From Thiodiazotropha sp037384425 (GTDB lineage Bacteria > Pseudomonadota > Gammaproteobacteria > Chromatiales > Chromatiaceae): 64,000 nt of DNA. The notes below the pieces were generated by a model, which did not search any database, was not told where the DNA came from, and was given only the letters and a program-made list of their open reading frames with translations. A program made the position numbers and the translations under genes. This document shows positions 42,026 to 52,000 of the stretch, in pieces (the first letter of the stretch is position 1; every line of letters begins with the position of its first letter). The stretch lies in contig JARROA010000032.1 in assembly GCA_037384425.1 (NCBI GenBank), forward strand, positions 1 through 64,000, read 5' to 3'.

Positions 42026-42814
42026 TCAAGGAGCCGTTTTGAGACAGCGCCCCACGGAACCCTCTCCGCAGGTGGATCCATCCGGCCAGATGGCACCGCC
42101 CAGTATGGCTCCAGCGAGATTTGCGCTCTCGATTCGACTGGCACTGAGATCGGCAAATCGCAGATCGGCCCCGGCCAGATTGACACTGCGCAGATCGGCC
42201 GTGCGCAGGTTGGCGCCCAAGAGACGGGCTTGGCGCAGGTCGGCGTAGCGGAGATCCGACCCGGTTAGATCAGCGTAACGCATGTCGGCACCACTGAGAT
42301 TGGTGGCGCTGAGCGCGGCTTCGTGCAGTACTGCGCTGTTGAGATTGGCGCCCGCCAGGCTGGCGGAACCGGCATCAAGACCGGACAGCAGACAGTTGCG
42401 CCAGTTCACTCCGGGGGCGGGTGTGGCATCGCATTGAGGCGCATCCGCCTCCTCGGGCATGCCGACCCAGAGCGCCAGGCCCAGAATGGCCCCTAACAGG
42501 CATAACAGCACGACCATGGCCAGCCAGGGAATGCGTCGCTCGTCCGCGGCACTGGAGGCGTCGCTCTGTTGCCGCCGCTTCAGCTCGGCCTGGGCCTTGG
42601 TGTCTCCGGCCTCGGCGCGCAACGGCAGCGGTACCACTTCGGGAACCTGCAGCATCTTCACCCACTGCTTGCGATCGGTGCTGATCTGATCGTCCAGAGT
42701 GAGTTCGCCTTCAAGCAGCAGATGACGTATTTTGGCTCCCGGCAGGGGCCCCATGGGCAGACCCTCATGGCGTACGAACCAAGCCCTGGTTTTTTTGTCG
42801 TCCTCGTCGCTCAT
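42026..42814 (-). CDS. Membrane protein with GYF-like and pentapeptide-repeat domains
   Basis: 262 residues. Residues about 9-60 form a GYF_2-type domain (A-W-F-V-R-H-E-G-L-P-M-G-P-L-P-G-A-K-I). A charged linker and one membrane helix (96-117) follow. Residues 141-245 hold about 20 pentapeptide repeats of A-(D/N)-L-x-x type, ending in W-P-D-G-S-T-C-G-x(5)-C, a common cap. By topology the GYF-like part should be cytoplasmic and the right-handed beta-helix periplasmic, or the reverse; the sequence does not decide. Function unknown; the helix probably serves as a protein-binding scaffold. Confidence 0.85.
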   Translation of the reverse strand: MSDEDDKKTRAWFVRHEGLPMGPLPGAKIRHLLLEGELTLDDQISTDRKQWVKMLQVPEVVPLPLRAEAGDTKAQAELKRRQQSDASSAADERRIPWLAMVVLLCLLGAILGLALWVGMPEEADAPQCDATPAPGVNWRNCLLSGLDAGSASLAGANLNSAVLHEAALSATNLSGADMRYADLTGSDLRYADLRQARLLGANLRTADLRSVNLAGADLRFADLSASRIESANLAGAILGGAIWPDGSTCGEGSVGRCLKTAP

Positions 42815-42981
42815 ACTCTTCTCGCGATCACATCCTTAATCAGGTTATCGGCCATAACCCTCTGAGATTGAACGATTCCCGAAGCCGGTCCGAACTCCAG
42901 AGGTCAGATCGGCTACTCGGAGCCTGGTTACCCGGACCCGGCCGACGGCTATACTTGGCTTCAGCTTGCCGAAGAGATCCG

Positions 42982-44136
42982 ATGCAGATACCGATCACCC
43001 AAATCCTGCTGCCCAGCACCACCCAGACCTCGCGGGAGCCGCTGCTGCAGAATCTCAAACCGGGACAGATCCTGCAGGGCACCGCCATGAGCGGCAACAT
43101 CGACGGCCGGCTCAGCCTGCAGATCGGCGTCACCCGACTCGTCGCAGAGACCCAACTCAGCGTACGCCCGGGTCAGTCGCTGACCCTGCAGGTGGTCAAA
43201 ACCGAGAATACACCGGAACTACGGGTCTTGCTGCCCGCCACCCTGGAGTCCCTGAAAGCGACGGCCTTGAAGACGCTGTTACCCAGACAGCAGCCGCTGC
43301 CCGAGGCTTTCAAGGCCCTCATCCAGGTCATTCAGCCATCGTCCCGCGAGCAGATCCAGCAACTCCAGCAGCTCCCTCCCGCTGTCCGGGAACAGGCGGT
43401 GGCACTGGTAAACCGGCTCCCCTCTCCCAGCGAGCCAGGCTTTAAGAGCCAGCTACAGCGCGCCTTGACGGAGAACGGGCTGCTGACCGAGTCGAAACTG
43501 CTGCGCGGCATGAATCCGAAATCGGAGCTCAAGCCGCAGCTGATCCGCCTTATGCAGCGGATCATTCAACTGCTACCGGAGAACCGGCTGCTGCAGGCGA
43601 ACCTGGACCCGAAACTGCTCCCCGCGCAACCGAAGGTCTCCACCGAGACTCTGCCCGACAGTAGCGTCAAACTCCTCATCGGACTGCTCAAGCACCTCGA
43701 CGGCGCCGTGGCCCGGATCCAGACCCATCAGCTCGCCTCCCTGCCCCAGGAAGATCACACCCGCCAGGTCTGGCAGTTCGACCTGCCGATTCGCAATGGT
43801 AATGAGATCGATCTGTTTCAGATTCGCATCGGTCGCGAAGACGGGAACAGGTCAACCGATGAAGATGAGACGGTTTGGAGCCTGAGCCTGCACATGGATC
43901 TGGCCGATCTCGGGCCGATGCGGGTTCAGCTGCGATTGCAGGCAGACAAGCTCTCGACCCTGATCTGGTGCGAACGCCCTGTGACCAACCACATGGTAAA
44001 AAGCCGCCTGAACGAATTGCGCACGGCCTACGAGCAACGCGGACTGGCGGTGGAGCGGCTGGAGACCCATGTGGGTGTGGTGGAGGCACGGGAAGCACTC
44101 CCGCACGACGGCTCCCTGCTGAACGAAAAGGCCTGA
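42982..44136 (+). CDS. Flagellar hook-length control FliK-like protein
   Basis: 384 residues from the ATG at 42982 (M-Q-I-P-I-T-Q-I-L-L-P); the frame is open from 42868. An N-terminal beta-rich region and a Gln/Leu/Pro-rich middle are followed by the FliK C-terminal domain pattern (W-Q-F-D-L-P-I-R; W-S-L-S-L-H-M-D-L-A-D-L-G-P-M-R-V-Q-L). FliK measures hook length and triggers the export switch through FlhB. The next gene, 2 bp away, is an FlhB tail homologue, a pairing that supports the call. No other flagellar genes are in the window. Confidence 0.8.
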   Translation: MQIPITQILLPSTTQTSREPLLQNLKPGQILQGTAMSGNIDGRLSLQIGVTRLVAETQLSVRPGQSLTLQVVKTENTPELRVLLPATLESLKATALKTLLPRQQPLPEAFKALIQVIQPSSREQIQQLQQLPPAVREQAVALVNRLPSPSEPGFKSQLQRALTENGLLTESKLLRGMNPKSELKPQLIRLMQRIIQLLPENRLLQANLDPKLLPAQPKVSTETLPDSSVKLLIGLLKHLDGAVARIQTHQLASLPQEDHTRQVWQFDLPIRNGNEIDLFQIRIGREDGNRSTDEDETVWSLSLHMDLADLGPMRVQLRLQADKLSTLIWCERPVTNHMVKSRLNELRTAYEQRGLAVERLETHVGVVEAREALPHDGSLLNEKA

Positions 44137-44138
44137 GT

Positions 44139-44429
44139 ATGACCGACATCGACCCGGAACGCCCCGACCTCGCAATCGCCCTCAACTACGATGGCGAAAA
44201 CGCCCCCCGTCTCAGCGCCAAGGGGCAGGACGAACTGGCCCGGCGTATCGTCGAACTGGCGCGAGAGCACGACGTGCCGCTGCACCAGGATCCACAACTC
44301 GCCGCCCTGCTGTCGCAGATCCCGCTGGGCGAGGAGATCCCGGAGGCCCTCTATCGGGCGGTGGCGGAGGTGATCGCCTTCGCCTACATGCTCTCGGGCA
44401 AGCGACCGCCGGGTTACGAAGAGGTCTGA
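44139..44429 (+). CDS. FlhB C-terminal-domain-like protein (EscU/YscU/HrcU family)
   Basis: 96 residues from the ATG at 44139. It resembles only the cytoplasmic tail of FlhB: A-I-A-L-N-Y-D-G-E-N-A-P-R-L-S-A-K-G, A-R-E-H-D-V-P-L-H-Q-D-P and L-A-A-L-L-S-Q-I-P-L-G-E-E-I-P-E-A-L-Y. The autocleaved N-P-T-H motif of real FlhB is replaced by N-Y-D-G, so it is presumed not to self-process. Such stand-alone tails can partly substitute for FlhB-C in export switching. It is co-transcribed with the FliK-like gene. Confidence 0.85.
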   Translation: MTDIDPERPDLAIALNYDGENAPRLSAKGQDELARRIVELAREHDVPLHQDPQLAALLSQIPLGEEIPEALYRAVAEVIAFAYMLSGKRPPGYEEV

Positions 44430-44463
44430 TGTTTGTGAGAACGATCCTCGTCATCCGGTGATC

Positions 44464-44482
44464 GGTGGGACAGGGTCCCACC
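44464..44482. repeat. Palindromic repeat, GGTGGGAC variant
   Basis: GGTGGGAC-agg-GTCCCACC in the gap between the convergent FlhB-like and EamA genes. Same family as the copies at 41925, 52765 and 60308. Confidence 0.75.
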
Positions 44483-44492
44483 AAAACACCAG

Positions 44493-45380
44493 CTACTGCT
44501 CCACCGTCGCCAATGCCGGCGCCTTCTCCTCCGCCCCGCTCCGCAAGGCCTCGATCAGGGCGGCGACGAGAATCAACACTGCCCCCGCCCACTCCAGCGG
44601 CGCCATCCGCTCGTCGCCGATCAGGGTGGCGGAGACCACCGCCGCCACCAGTTCCAGGATCAGGATCACCGAGGCCCGTCCAGCCTCCAGATGGGTAACG
44701 CCGTACTGGGCTCCCAGATTGGCCGGCAGCAACCAGACGAAGGCGTAGAGCACCACGCCGCCCCAGGCCAGCGGAGTGGCCGACACCGGCCAGTCGGCGC
44801 CGGTGAACAGCAGCGCCGCCCCTGCCAGCACCGCGCAGCCCAGAAACATGGCCGAGAGTTTGACCGACAGAGCGAGACGCTGGACGCCGCGAAAGACCAG
44901 ATTGTTCATGGCGAGAAGAAATCCGGCCAGCAGGCCGAAGAGTTCAAAACCGGAGGGAAAGCTGTGCAGGATATCGACACCCCCCAGCACCAGCCAGGCG
45001 CCCGTCAGGGCCAGGGCGACACCCAGCCAGCGCAGGCCGTCGATTCGCTCACCCAGGATCAGCCGGCCACCCAGAACCCCCCAAAGGGGCAAGAGATAGA
45101 AGAGCGCCATGGCACGCACCACTTCGCCATAGACCATGGCCAGGGTAAAGGCGAGGTTGGCACCGCCGCCCAGCAGGGCGATCAGCACCAGAGGGCCCAC
45201 TCCCGCCTGTTGCCGCACACGGCGCATGGCGAATGGCGTGGTCGCCAGGGTCAACAGGATGAACGTACTGAAGGCCAGGAGCAATCCATCCACACCCGCC
45301 TGCCCCAGCGCCTTCAGCGGCAACCACGCACAGCCCCACAGCAGCGAGGCCGCCATCAGTGAGACCACATGACGGTTCAT
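44493..45380 (-). CDS. EamA/DMT-family transporter
   Basis: 295 residues from the ATG at 45380, with about ten membrane helices in two EamA repeats (S-L-L-W-G-C-A-W-L-P near the start; second repeat L-A-G-F-L-L-A-M-N-N-L-V-F-R). It overlaps the preceding TIM-barrel gene by four bases (ATGA), so they are co-translated. It is the last gene of the nitrogen cluster strand. Drug/metabolite transporters of this group move small polar metabolites; the cargo is unknown. It is not of the small Gdx/SMR guanidine exporter type. Confidence 0.85.
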   Translation of the reverse strand: MNRHVVSLMAASLLWGCAWLPLKALGQAGVDGLLLAFSTFILLTLATTPFAMRRVRQQAGVGPLVLIALLGGGANLAFTLAMVYGEVVRAMALFYLLPLWGVLGGRLILGERIDGLRWLGVALALTGAWLVLGGVDILHSFPSGFELFGLLAGFLLAMNNLVFRGVQRLALSVKLSAMFLGCAVLAGAALLFTGADWPVSATPLAWGGVVLYAFVWLLPANLGAQYGVTHLEAGRASVILILELVAAVVSATLIGDERMAPLEWAGAVLILVAALIEALRSGAEEKAPALATVEQ

Positions 45381-46228
45381 CCAGCTCGTCTCTGCAGAAA
45401 CCCGGTAAAATGCTCCCGCTCCCGTTCCCGCATCCAGTTGTTGATCTGCCACAGGTCGCCTACCGGCTCCTCGCTGAAGGGGATCCGGTGAAGATAGCCG
45501 TCAGGGCCGAACTCAGGGGTCATGGTAGAGAAATCCCGCCCCGCGGCGAGCTGGGCGCGCCAGATCACCTCCCACCAGCGCTGATGGGCCGCCAATGTCT
45601 CGGCATAGGCCGGGGCGGCGGGATGGGGTACTTGCGGTCCCTGATCGTAGCCGACCCGGGCATGAATGTGGGCCACCTGGGATGCGATCATCACGATCAC
45701 ATCCAGTTCACTGTCCATGAGACGTTCGCAAACCACGCACCAGTGGCTGAAGTCGGCGGTCAGCTTCAGGTTGGGCAGATCCGCCGCCAGCCTTTGGGTG
45801 ATCCAGGGATTGAACAGGGAGCGGCTGCGATGGGTTTCGAAAACGACCTCCAGGTCATGCCTGTCAGCCAGCTCCATCGCCTCCTGGAAGAAACGCAGAC
45901 TCTGCGCTTCAGACCAGGCGTCACAGCCTCCGATGCAGTTGACCCGCAGAGGGGCGAGCTCCCGACAGAGCTCCAGCCCACTCTTCAGGGAGGCCAGGTG
46001 CGCCTCCGGACTGGCGTGCCGCTCCGGCACATAGCCGCCGGCGGTGGTGATCTCGGCGATGTAGTCGAGCCGGTGGGTGGCCAGTGCCTCACAAAGGTGT
46101 GCGCGTTGTGTCGGGTCGGCCGGGGCCTGGCCCTCGATACCGTCGTAACCGGCCCCGGCTGACTCGGCAACGGCGTCGGCCGGCTCGCCTTGGAAGCCCC
46201 AGAGGGTACGGAAGAGTTTCAGTTCCAT
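45377..46228 (-). CDS. Sugar phosphate isomerase/epimerase-like TIM-barrel protein
   Basis: 283 residues of the AP endonuclease-2 / xylose isomerase-like TIM barrel. The pattern Y-D-G-I-E-G-Q near 29-35, E-T-H-R-S-R-S (metal-site Glu and His), L-T-A-D-F-S-H-W (Asp and His) and H-I-H-A-R-V are typical of metal-dependent members. The substrate is unknown. It lies 9 bp after the desaturase and overlaps the EamA transporter gene. Confidence 0.82.
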   Translation of the reverse strand: MELKLFRTLWGFQGEPADAVAESAGAGYDGIEGQAPADPTQRAHLCEALATHRLDYIAEITTAGGYVPERHASPEAHLASLKSGLELCRELAPLRVNCIGGCDAWSEAQSLRFFQEAMELADRHDLEVVFETHRSRSLFNPWITQRLAADLPNLKLTADFSHWCVVCERLMDSELDVIVMIASQVAHIHARVGYDQGPQVPHPAAPAYAETLAAHQRWWEVIWRAQLAAGRDFSTMTPEFGPDGYLHRIPFSEEPVGDLWQINNWMREREREHFTGFLQRRAG

Positions 46229-46237
46229 GGCAATCTC

Positions 46238-47230
46238 TCAGTGGGCGGTAACGAAGGAGACGCCAAGCACGCCGACAAACGTTCTTCCATCATCCACCAG
46301 GGCGTCGGGCTCGTCCCCGTGCAGCACCCGCTGCACCCGGTAGCGATGATAGCTGCCGATCAACGCCCCCAGCGGCAGGCTGTGGCTGTCGTGTTCCGGA
46401 AAGACCTCCCGATGCAGCTGCGGCAGGTCGTACCAGGGCAGGTTAGGTTTCAGATGGTGGGCATTGTGGTAGCCGAAGTTGAGGCTCAGCAGATTGATCC
46501 AGGGATGAGTCAGACAGAGATTCGAATAGGTGTTGCGCTGTTCGAAGGCCCGGTCGGCCTTCTTGCCCCGCTTCGGCTCCCGACTGTCCAGGGCCAGCAC
46601 CACGGGGTAGGTGTGCTGGTGCACGTCCATGAAACGGATCCCATGCAGGAACAGCAGGTAACCCAGCGGATAGGCCAGCAGGATGGCCGGATTGATCACA
46701 GCCAGCACGGCAAAGAGGCCACCCCGGATCAGCAACTGGACCACCACCCTACCCCGCCGATGGCGCCGCGTCGGCAGCAGGAAGGGAAGCATCAGTACAA
46801 GCCCGTGCATCAGCAGATCGACGGCGGGGATGTAAGCCCACTCCAGCGCCTCGACACTCCGCCGCAGTATGGGATGCCGCTCGAGCAGCGCCCGGTAGTC
46901 GTAGGCGATGACGTCGGCCCGGTCCACGTGGTGGCGCATGTGCTTTCGCCGGATGTCCCGGTAGTCACCGTAGCCGCCGCCCGCCAGCCAGCTGAGTATT
47001 CCTCCCAGCAGGTGGTTGTGGCGCTGGTCGGCGAAAATGGTGTTGTGGGTGCATTCGTGGACCAGATAGGCGCCGATGACCAGGCCGTGGGCCAGTGGCA
47101 GGCTGCCCAGTAAGGCCAGCGGCAGTGACTGGGTAAGCATCAGCGCCAAGCCCAAACCGTAGGCACTCAGGGCATAGACCAGGGCCAGCAGGTGGAGCCA
47201 GCCCCGCTCGGGATCACGCAGCCGGGGCAT
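46238..47230 (-). CDS. Fatty acid desaturase family membrane protein
   Basis: 330 residues from the ATG at 47230. Three histidine boxes are present: H-E-C-T-H at 58-62, H-M-R-H-H at 97-101 and H-N-A-H-H in the C-terminal part, with four or more membrane helices. It could desaturate or hydroxylate a lipid chain. The start overlaps the atzF stop by 17 bp, so it belongs to the same transcript as the guanidine/urea genes, an unusual neighbour. Confidence 0.88.
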   Translation of the reverse strand: MPRLRDPERGWLHLLALVYALSAYGLGLALMLTQSLPLALLGSLPLAHGLVIGAYLVHECTHNTIFADQRHNHLLGGILSWLAGGGYGDYRDIRRKHMRHHVDRADVIAYDYRALLERHPILRRSVEALEWAYIPAVDLLMHGLVLMLPFLLPTRRHRRGRVVVQLLIRGGLFAVLAVINPAILLAYPLGYLLFLHGIRFMDVHQHTYPVVLALDSREPKRGKKADRAFEQRNTYSNLCLTHPWINLLSLNFGYHNAHHLKPNLPWYDLPQLHREVFPEHDSHSLPLGALIGSYHRYRVQRVLHGDEPDALVDDGRTFVGVLGVSFVTAH

Positions 47231-49040
47231 CCGGACCTCCCTCCGCCCAGAAACGGCGCCAGCCACCGAACGGGGTAATGTCACGGGAGTCGCCCAGGAT
47301 GTAAGGTTCGCAGAGAAAACCGATCACCCGGCTGCCGTCGGCCAGCTCCACCCGACCCAGTCCGAGCGGTGCGGGGATCTGGTCGAGGAAGTCGCCCAGG
47401 TTGATCAGTGGCAGTTCCCACACCTCCAGCTCGATCGCAGCTCCGTCGTCTGCTCGCACCAGGCCGGGTCGGTAAGGCGGTCCGCCCGGCAGCAGGTAGA
47501 GGCGGTAGTCGGCCGAGGTGGTGGTCTTCTGCAGCAGATGTCCGCCCCGCTCCCGCAATTGGACATTGAGCGGCAGTCCCTCCATGTGCGCACCACAGAC
47601 AGCGACCGGAATCATGCCGCTACGGCCAGCCGTTTTGAGCGCCGAGTGATCGAGAGGCAGGCCGGTGGCGCCCAGTGTATCCACCAGTCGGCCATGCAAC
47701 CGCGAGGCGGCTCCCAGCAGGGCCATATCGGTGAAGGCCGGGGCGAACAGGGTGACGCCGTTGGGTAGCCCGTCGCCGCGAAAACCGGCCGGTACGGCCA
47801 CCGCGGCCAGATCGAGCAGGTTCATGAAGTTGGTGTAGGCGCCCAGATTGCTGTTGAGTCGGATCGGCTCGGCCTCCACCTGATCGATGCGGTAGATCGT
47901 GCCGGCGGTGGGCGTGACCACGAAGGCCACCTGGTCCCAGACCCGTTCGCAGACGCGCCGCAGTTCCGCCAATCGGTACTGGGCGGCGAAGGCCTCGGCG
48001 GCGCTGCCCTGTACGCCGCCGCCGATGATGGTTCGGGTCACCTCCAGCAGGGCCTCCGGCTGTTCCGTGATGAGCGGCTCGGCGGCCAGGTAGCGCTCCG
48101 CCACCCAGGGCCCCTCGTAGAGCAGCCGGGCCGCCTCCAGAAAGGGGGTGAAGTCGATCTCGACCGGCTCGCCGCCGAGCGCCTGCAGCTCCTCGACAGC
48201 TTCCCGGTAGAGGCGTTCACTTTCCGCATCGCCAAAGAATTCCAGTTGTGAATCAGCCGGTAGGCCGAAACGGAAACCGGTTTCCGGAATGCCCCGCCCC
48301 AGCAGCGGCGGCTGCATCGGCCGCGCGAAGGCATCGACCGCGTCATAGCAGGCCGCTACCTGGAACACCTGTGCCGCGTCACGGCTGTCGAGGGTGAAGA
48401 TGGAGACCGCGTCGAGGGTGCGGCAGGCGGGCACCACACCCCGGGTCGAGAGCAGACCCCGGGTCGGCTTCAAACCCAGCAGGTTGTTGAAGGCGGCCGG
48501 CACCCGTCCGGAACCGGCGGTGTCGGTACCGAGTGAGAAGCTGACCTGACCCAGGGCCACCGCCACCGCCGAACCCGAGCTGGAACCGCCGGCGATGTAG
48601 TCGCCGTCAAAGGGATTGCGGCAAACCCCGTAGGGGGAGCGTACTCCCACCAGTCCGGTGGCGAACTGGTCCAGGTTGGTCTTGCCGATCGGGATGGCCC
48701 CGGCGTCGATCAGCCGCTGCACCACGAAAGCGCTCTCGGCCGGCTCATAAGCGTAGTCGGGACAGGCCGCCGAGGTCGGCAGCCCGACCAGATCGATGTT
48801 GTCCTTGATGGCGAAGGGGATGCCGTAGAGGGGGTGGGTCTCCGGCGAGGCGCCCTCCAGGGCGATGACATAGCTCTGGAGTGACTCCCGCTCGAGCCGG
48901 CTGATCCAGATCGGATTATCGCCGGCCGCCTCGATGCGGGCGAGCACCGCGTCGATCACCTCGGCTGGGGTGAAGCGCCCTTCCCGGTAGCCTGCCAGCA
49001 GCGCCTCGATGGCGAAGCTCTGTAACGAATCGATGCTCAT
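47214..49040 (-). CDS. atzF: Allophanate hydrolase
   Basis: 608 residues. The N-terminal amidase-signature domain carries the full triad: Lys79 in I-P-F-A-I-K-D-N, cis-Ser153 in G-G-S-S-S-G-S-A, nucleophile Ser177 in G-T-D-T-A-G-S-G-R; the spacings equal those of AtzF. The C-terminal 130 residues match the allophanate hydrolase C-domain, which speeds decarboxylation of the intermediate. It converts allophanate to two ammonia and two CO2, the last step after urea or guanidine carboxylation. The start overlaps the carboxylase stop by four bases. Confidence 0.95.
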   Translation of the reverse strand: MSIDSLQSFAIEALLAGYREGRFTPAEVIDAVLARIEAAGDNPIWISRLERESLQSYVIALEGASPETHPLYGIPFAIKDNIDLVGLPTSAACPDYAYEPAESAFVVQRLIDAGAIPIGKTNLDQFATGLVGVRSPYGVCRNPFDGDYIAGGSSSGSAVAVALGQVSFSLGTDTAGSGRVPAAFNNLLGLKPTRGLLSTRGVVPACRTLDAVSIFTLDSRDAAQVFQVAACYDAVDAFARPMQPPLLGRGIPETGFRFGLPADSQLEFFGDAESERLYREAVEELQALGGEPVEIDFTPFLEAARLLYEGPWVAERYLAAEPLITEQPEALLEVTRTIIGGGVQGSAAEAFAAQYRLAELRRVCERVWDQVAFVVTPTAGTIYRIDQVEAEPIRLNSNLGAYTNFMNLLDLAAVAVPAGFRGDGLPNGVTLFAPAFTDMALLGAASRLHGRLVDTLGATGLPLDHSALKTAGRSGMIPVAVCGAHMEGLPLNVQLRERGGHLLQKTTTSADYRLYLLPGGPPYRPGLVRADDGAAIELEVWELPLINLGDFLDQIPAPLGLGRVELADGSRVIGFLCEPYILGDSRDITPFGGWRRFWAEGGPDAPAA

Positions 49041-52000
49041 GACGCCTCCAGTTCCAGAATCAGCACGGCCTGCCCGGCCGAGACCGGGCTGCCCTGGGCG
49101 GCCAGCACCTCACGCACCGTCCCCGCCTCGTCGGCGGCGATGGTGATCTCCATCTTCATCGCCTCCATGATCAGCAGCGGGTCGCCCACCGTCACCCGGT
49201 CACCCGCTTTCACCGCCAGTTCCCAGACGCTGCCGGTCACCGAGGAGGCGACCGCCAGACAGCCGGGCGGGATCTCCAGACCGGCGTCGGCGGCGCTCAC
49301 GTCATCCGGCAGATCGCTGGCGTAGTCGGTCTGGCCCGCCGCTTCCCAGCGCTGGCGCTCGGCTTCGAAGGCGGCCTGCTGGCGCTGCTTGAAGGCCTCT
49401 ATCTCCGTGGCGTTCTGTTCCAGGAAGGCCCGGTAGTCGCGCAGCTTGAGGCGGGTCTCCTCGATGCGCAGGTTGAAACGCCCCAGGGGAAAATCCTCGC
49501 GCATCTGTTTCAGTTCGGCTTCGGAAACGGGATAGAAGCGCAGCTGGTCGAAGAAGCGCAGCAACCACTGCTTGCCGTCGGTGAAGTCGCGGGTCTGGCG
49601 GTAGCGGTTCCACATCTGCACCGTGCGGCCGACGAACTGGTAGCCGCCCGGCCCCTCCATGCCGTAGACGCACAAATAGGCGCCGCCGATGCCGACCGCG
49701 TTCTCCGGCGTCCAGGTGCGGGCCGGATTGTACTTGGTAGTGACCAGCCGGTGGCGCGGATCGAGCGGCGTGGCCACCGGCGCACCCAGGTAGACGTCGC
49801 CCAGGCCCATCACCAGATAACTGGCGTTGAAGAGGATCTCCTGCACCTGCTCGATCGACTCAAGACCGTTGATACGGCGGATGAACTCGATGTTGCTCGG
49901 GCACCAGGGGGCGTCGGCGCGCACCGACTGCATGTACTTGTCGATGGCCAGTCGGGTCGAGGGGTCGTCCCAGGAGAGGGGCAGATGGACGATACGGCTC
50001 GGCACGCTCATCTCGTCGATCGACGGTAGTTGCGCCTCGGCCGCCATCAGACGTTCGACCAGTTCGCCCTGAGCGATGATCCGGCTGTCGTAATGGATCT
50101 GCAGGGAGCGGATGCCGGGGGTGAGATCGAGCAGGCCGTCGATGGCCTGGTCCCGCAGCCAGGTCAACAGGGCCTGGACCCGGAAGCGCAGCTCCAGGTC
50201 GAGCACCAGCGGGCCGTACTCCACCAGCAGGTACTTGTCCCCCGACTGGCGGTAGCAGACCGCCGGGATATCACCCTCGGCCTCACGCCGGGCCACCACT
50301 GGTGTGGTCTCCGGCCCCACCGCCATCGTTCTGACCGGTTCGTCCGTCGTGGTGGAGAGCCGCAGGATCATCTCGTCCTGGGCCTGCTCCAGGCGCACCG
50401 CCTCGTCATAGCTCACCGGTTTGAAGCGGATGCGGTCGCCCGGCGAGAGCTGCCCCATCTTCCACAGATCAGCGCTGACGATAGTGGCCGGACAGACGAA
50501 GCCGCCCAGGCTGGGGCCGTCGGGGCCGAGGATCACCGGCATGTCGCCGGTGAAATCGATGGTGCCGATGGCATAGGCGTTGTCGTGGATGTTGGAGGGA
50601 TGCAGCCCTGCCTCGCCGCCGTCGCTGCGCGCCCACGCCGGCTTGGGCCCGATCAGCCGCACGCCGGTACGCGAGGAGTTGTAGTGCACCTCCCAGTCGG
50701 TGGCGAAGAAGGTGGCGATGTCCCCGTCGGTGAAGAAGTCGGGGGCGCCGTGGGGACCGTACATGACGTGGATCTCCCAGCTGCGTCCATGGGCCGGGAT
50801 CAGTTCGGCCGACAGGGCGCCCACCGGCTCGCTGACCTCGCTCGCTTCATCGATGCGCAGCACGTCCCCCACCTGCAGCGCCCGCCCGGCGTGGCCGCCG
50901 AACTGGCCGAGGGTGAAGGTGGCCCGGCTGCCCATGTACTCTGGCAGGTCGAAACCGCCCTGCACCGCCAAGTAGGCGCGAACGCCCGCCTCCTCGACGG
51001 CGCCGATCTTCAGCACGCTGCCCGCCTTCACCGGCAGTGAACGCCAGAAGCCGACCGGCTCGTCGTCGAGGGTCGCCTTCATGGCCGCGCCGGTCAGCGC
51101 GATGGTGCAGCCCCGGTTGAACTTCAGGCTCGGGCCGTTGAGGGTCAGCTCCAGCCCGGCCGCCTGGGTTGGATTGCCCACCAGCCGGTTGGCCAGCCGG
51201 AAGGCCAGTGCGTCCATCGGTCCCGAGGGCGGGATACCCACGTCCCAGTAGCCGGTACGACCCGGATAGTCCTGCACCGTGGTCTGGGTGCCGGGTGCCA
51301 GCACATCGATGGTGGGGGCCTGATAGCTGACCTTGTCGAGATAGCGGGTGTAGTGCTCGCCTTTGACGAAGACAGCATCGTCGACGATCTGCCGCAGATA
51401 ATCCAGATTGTTCTCGACGCCATAGAGGGCGCTGTTATCAAGCGCCTCCAGCAGACGGCCGCGTGCTGCCTCGCGACTGTCGCCCTTGACGATCACCTTG
51501 GCGATCATCGGGTCGTAGTAAGGCGGGACCTGGCTGCCGGTCTCGACCCAGGTATCGACCCGAACGCCGTCGTCGAAGCACACCTGGGTCAACAGGCCGC
51601 TACTGGGCTGGAACGACTTGCCCGGGTCCTCGGCGTAGAGCCGCACCTGGATCGCCGTACCCTGGGGCGTATGCCGATAAGCCGGCAGAAAGTCACGCTC
51701 GCCCGCCGCCAGTCGCACCATCCAGGCCACCAGATCGACCCCGGTCACCTCCTCGGTGACGCCGTGCTCCACCTGCAGGCGGGTGTTGACCTCGAGGAAG
51801 TAGAACTCACGGCTGCGGGTGTCGTAGACGAACTCCACGGTACCGGCGGAGCGGTAGCCGACCGCCTCGCCGAGCCGGACAGCCGCCTCCATCAGGGCCT
51901 CGCGCTGCTGTTCGGTGAGACCGGGGGCCGGGGTCTCCTCCACCACCTTCTGGTTGCGCCGCTGCAGGGAGCAGTCGCGCTCGCCCAGGGCCACCACCCG

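Noticed and set aside
42950..42981. TTGGCTTCAGCTTGCC as a sigma-54 promoter for the FliK-like gene
   Set aside because: The GG to GC spacing is one base short of the required distance, and -24 bases after TGGC do not match.
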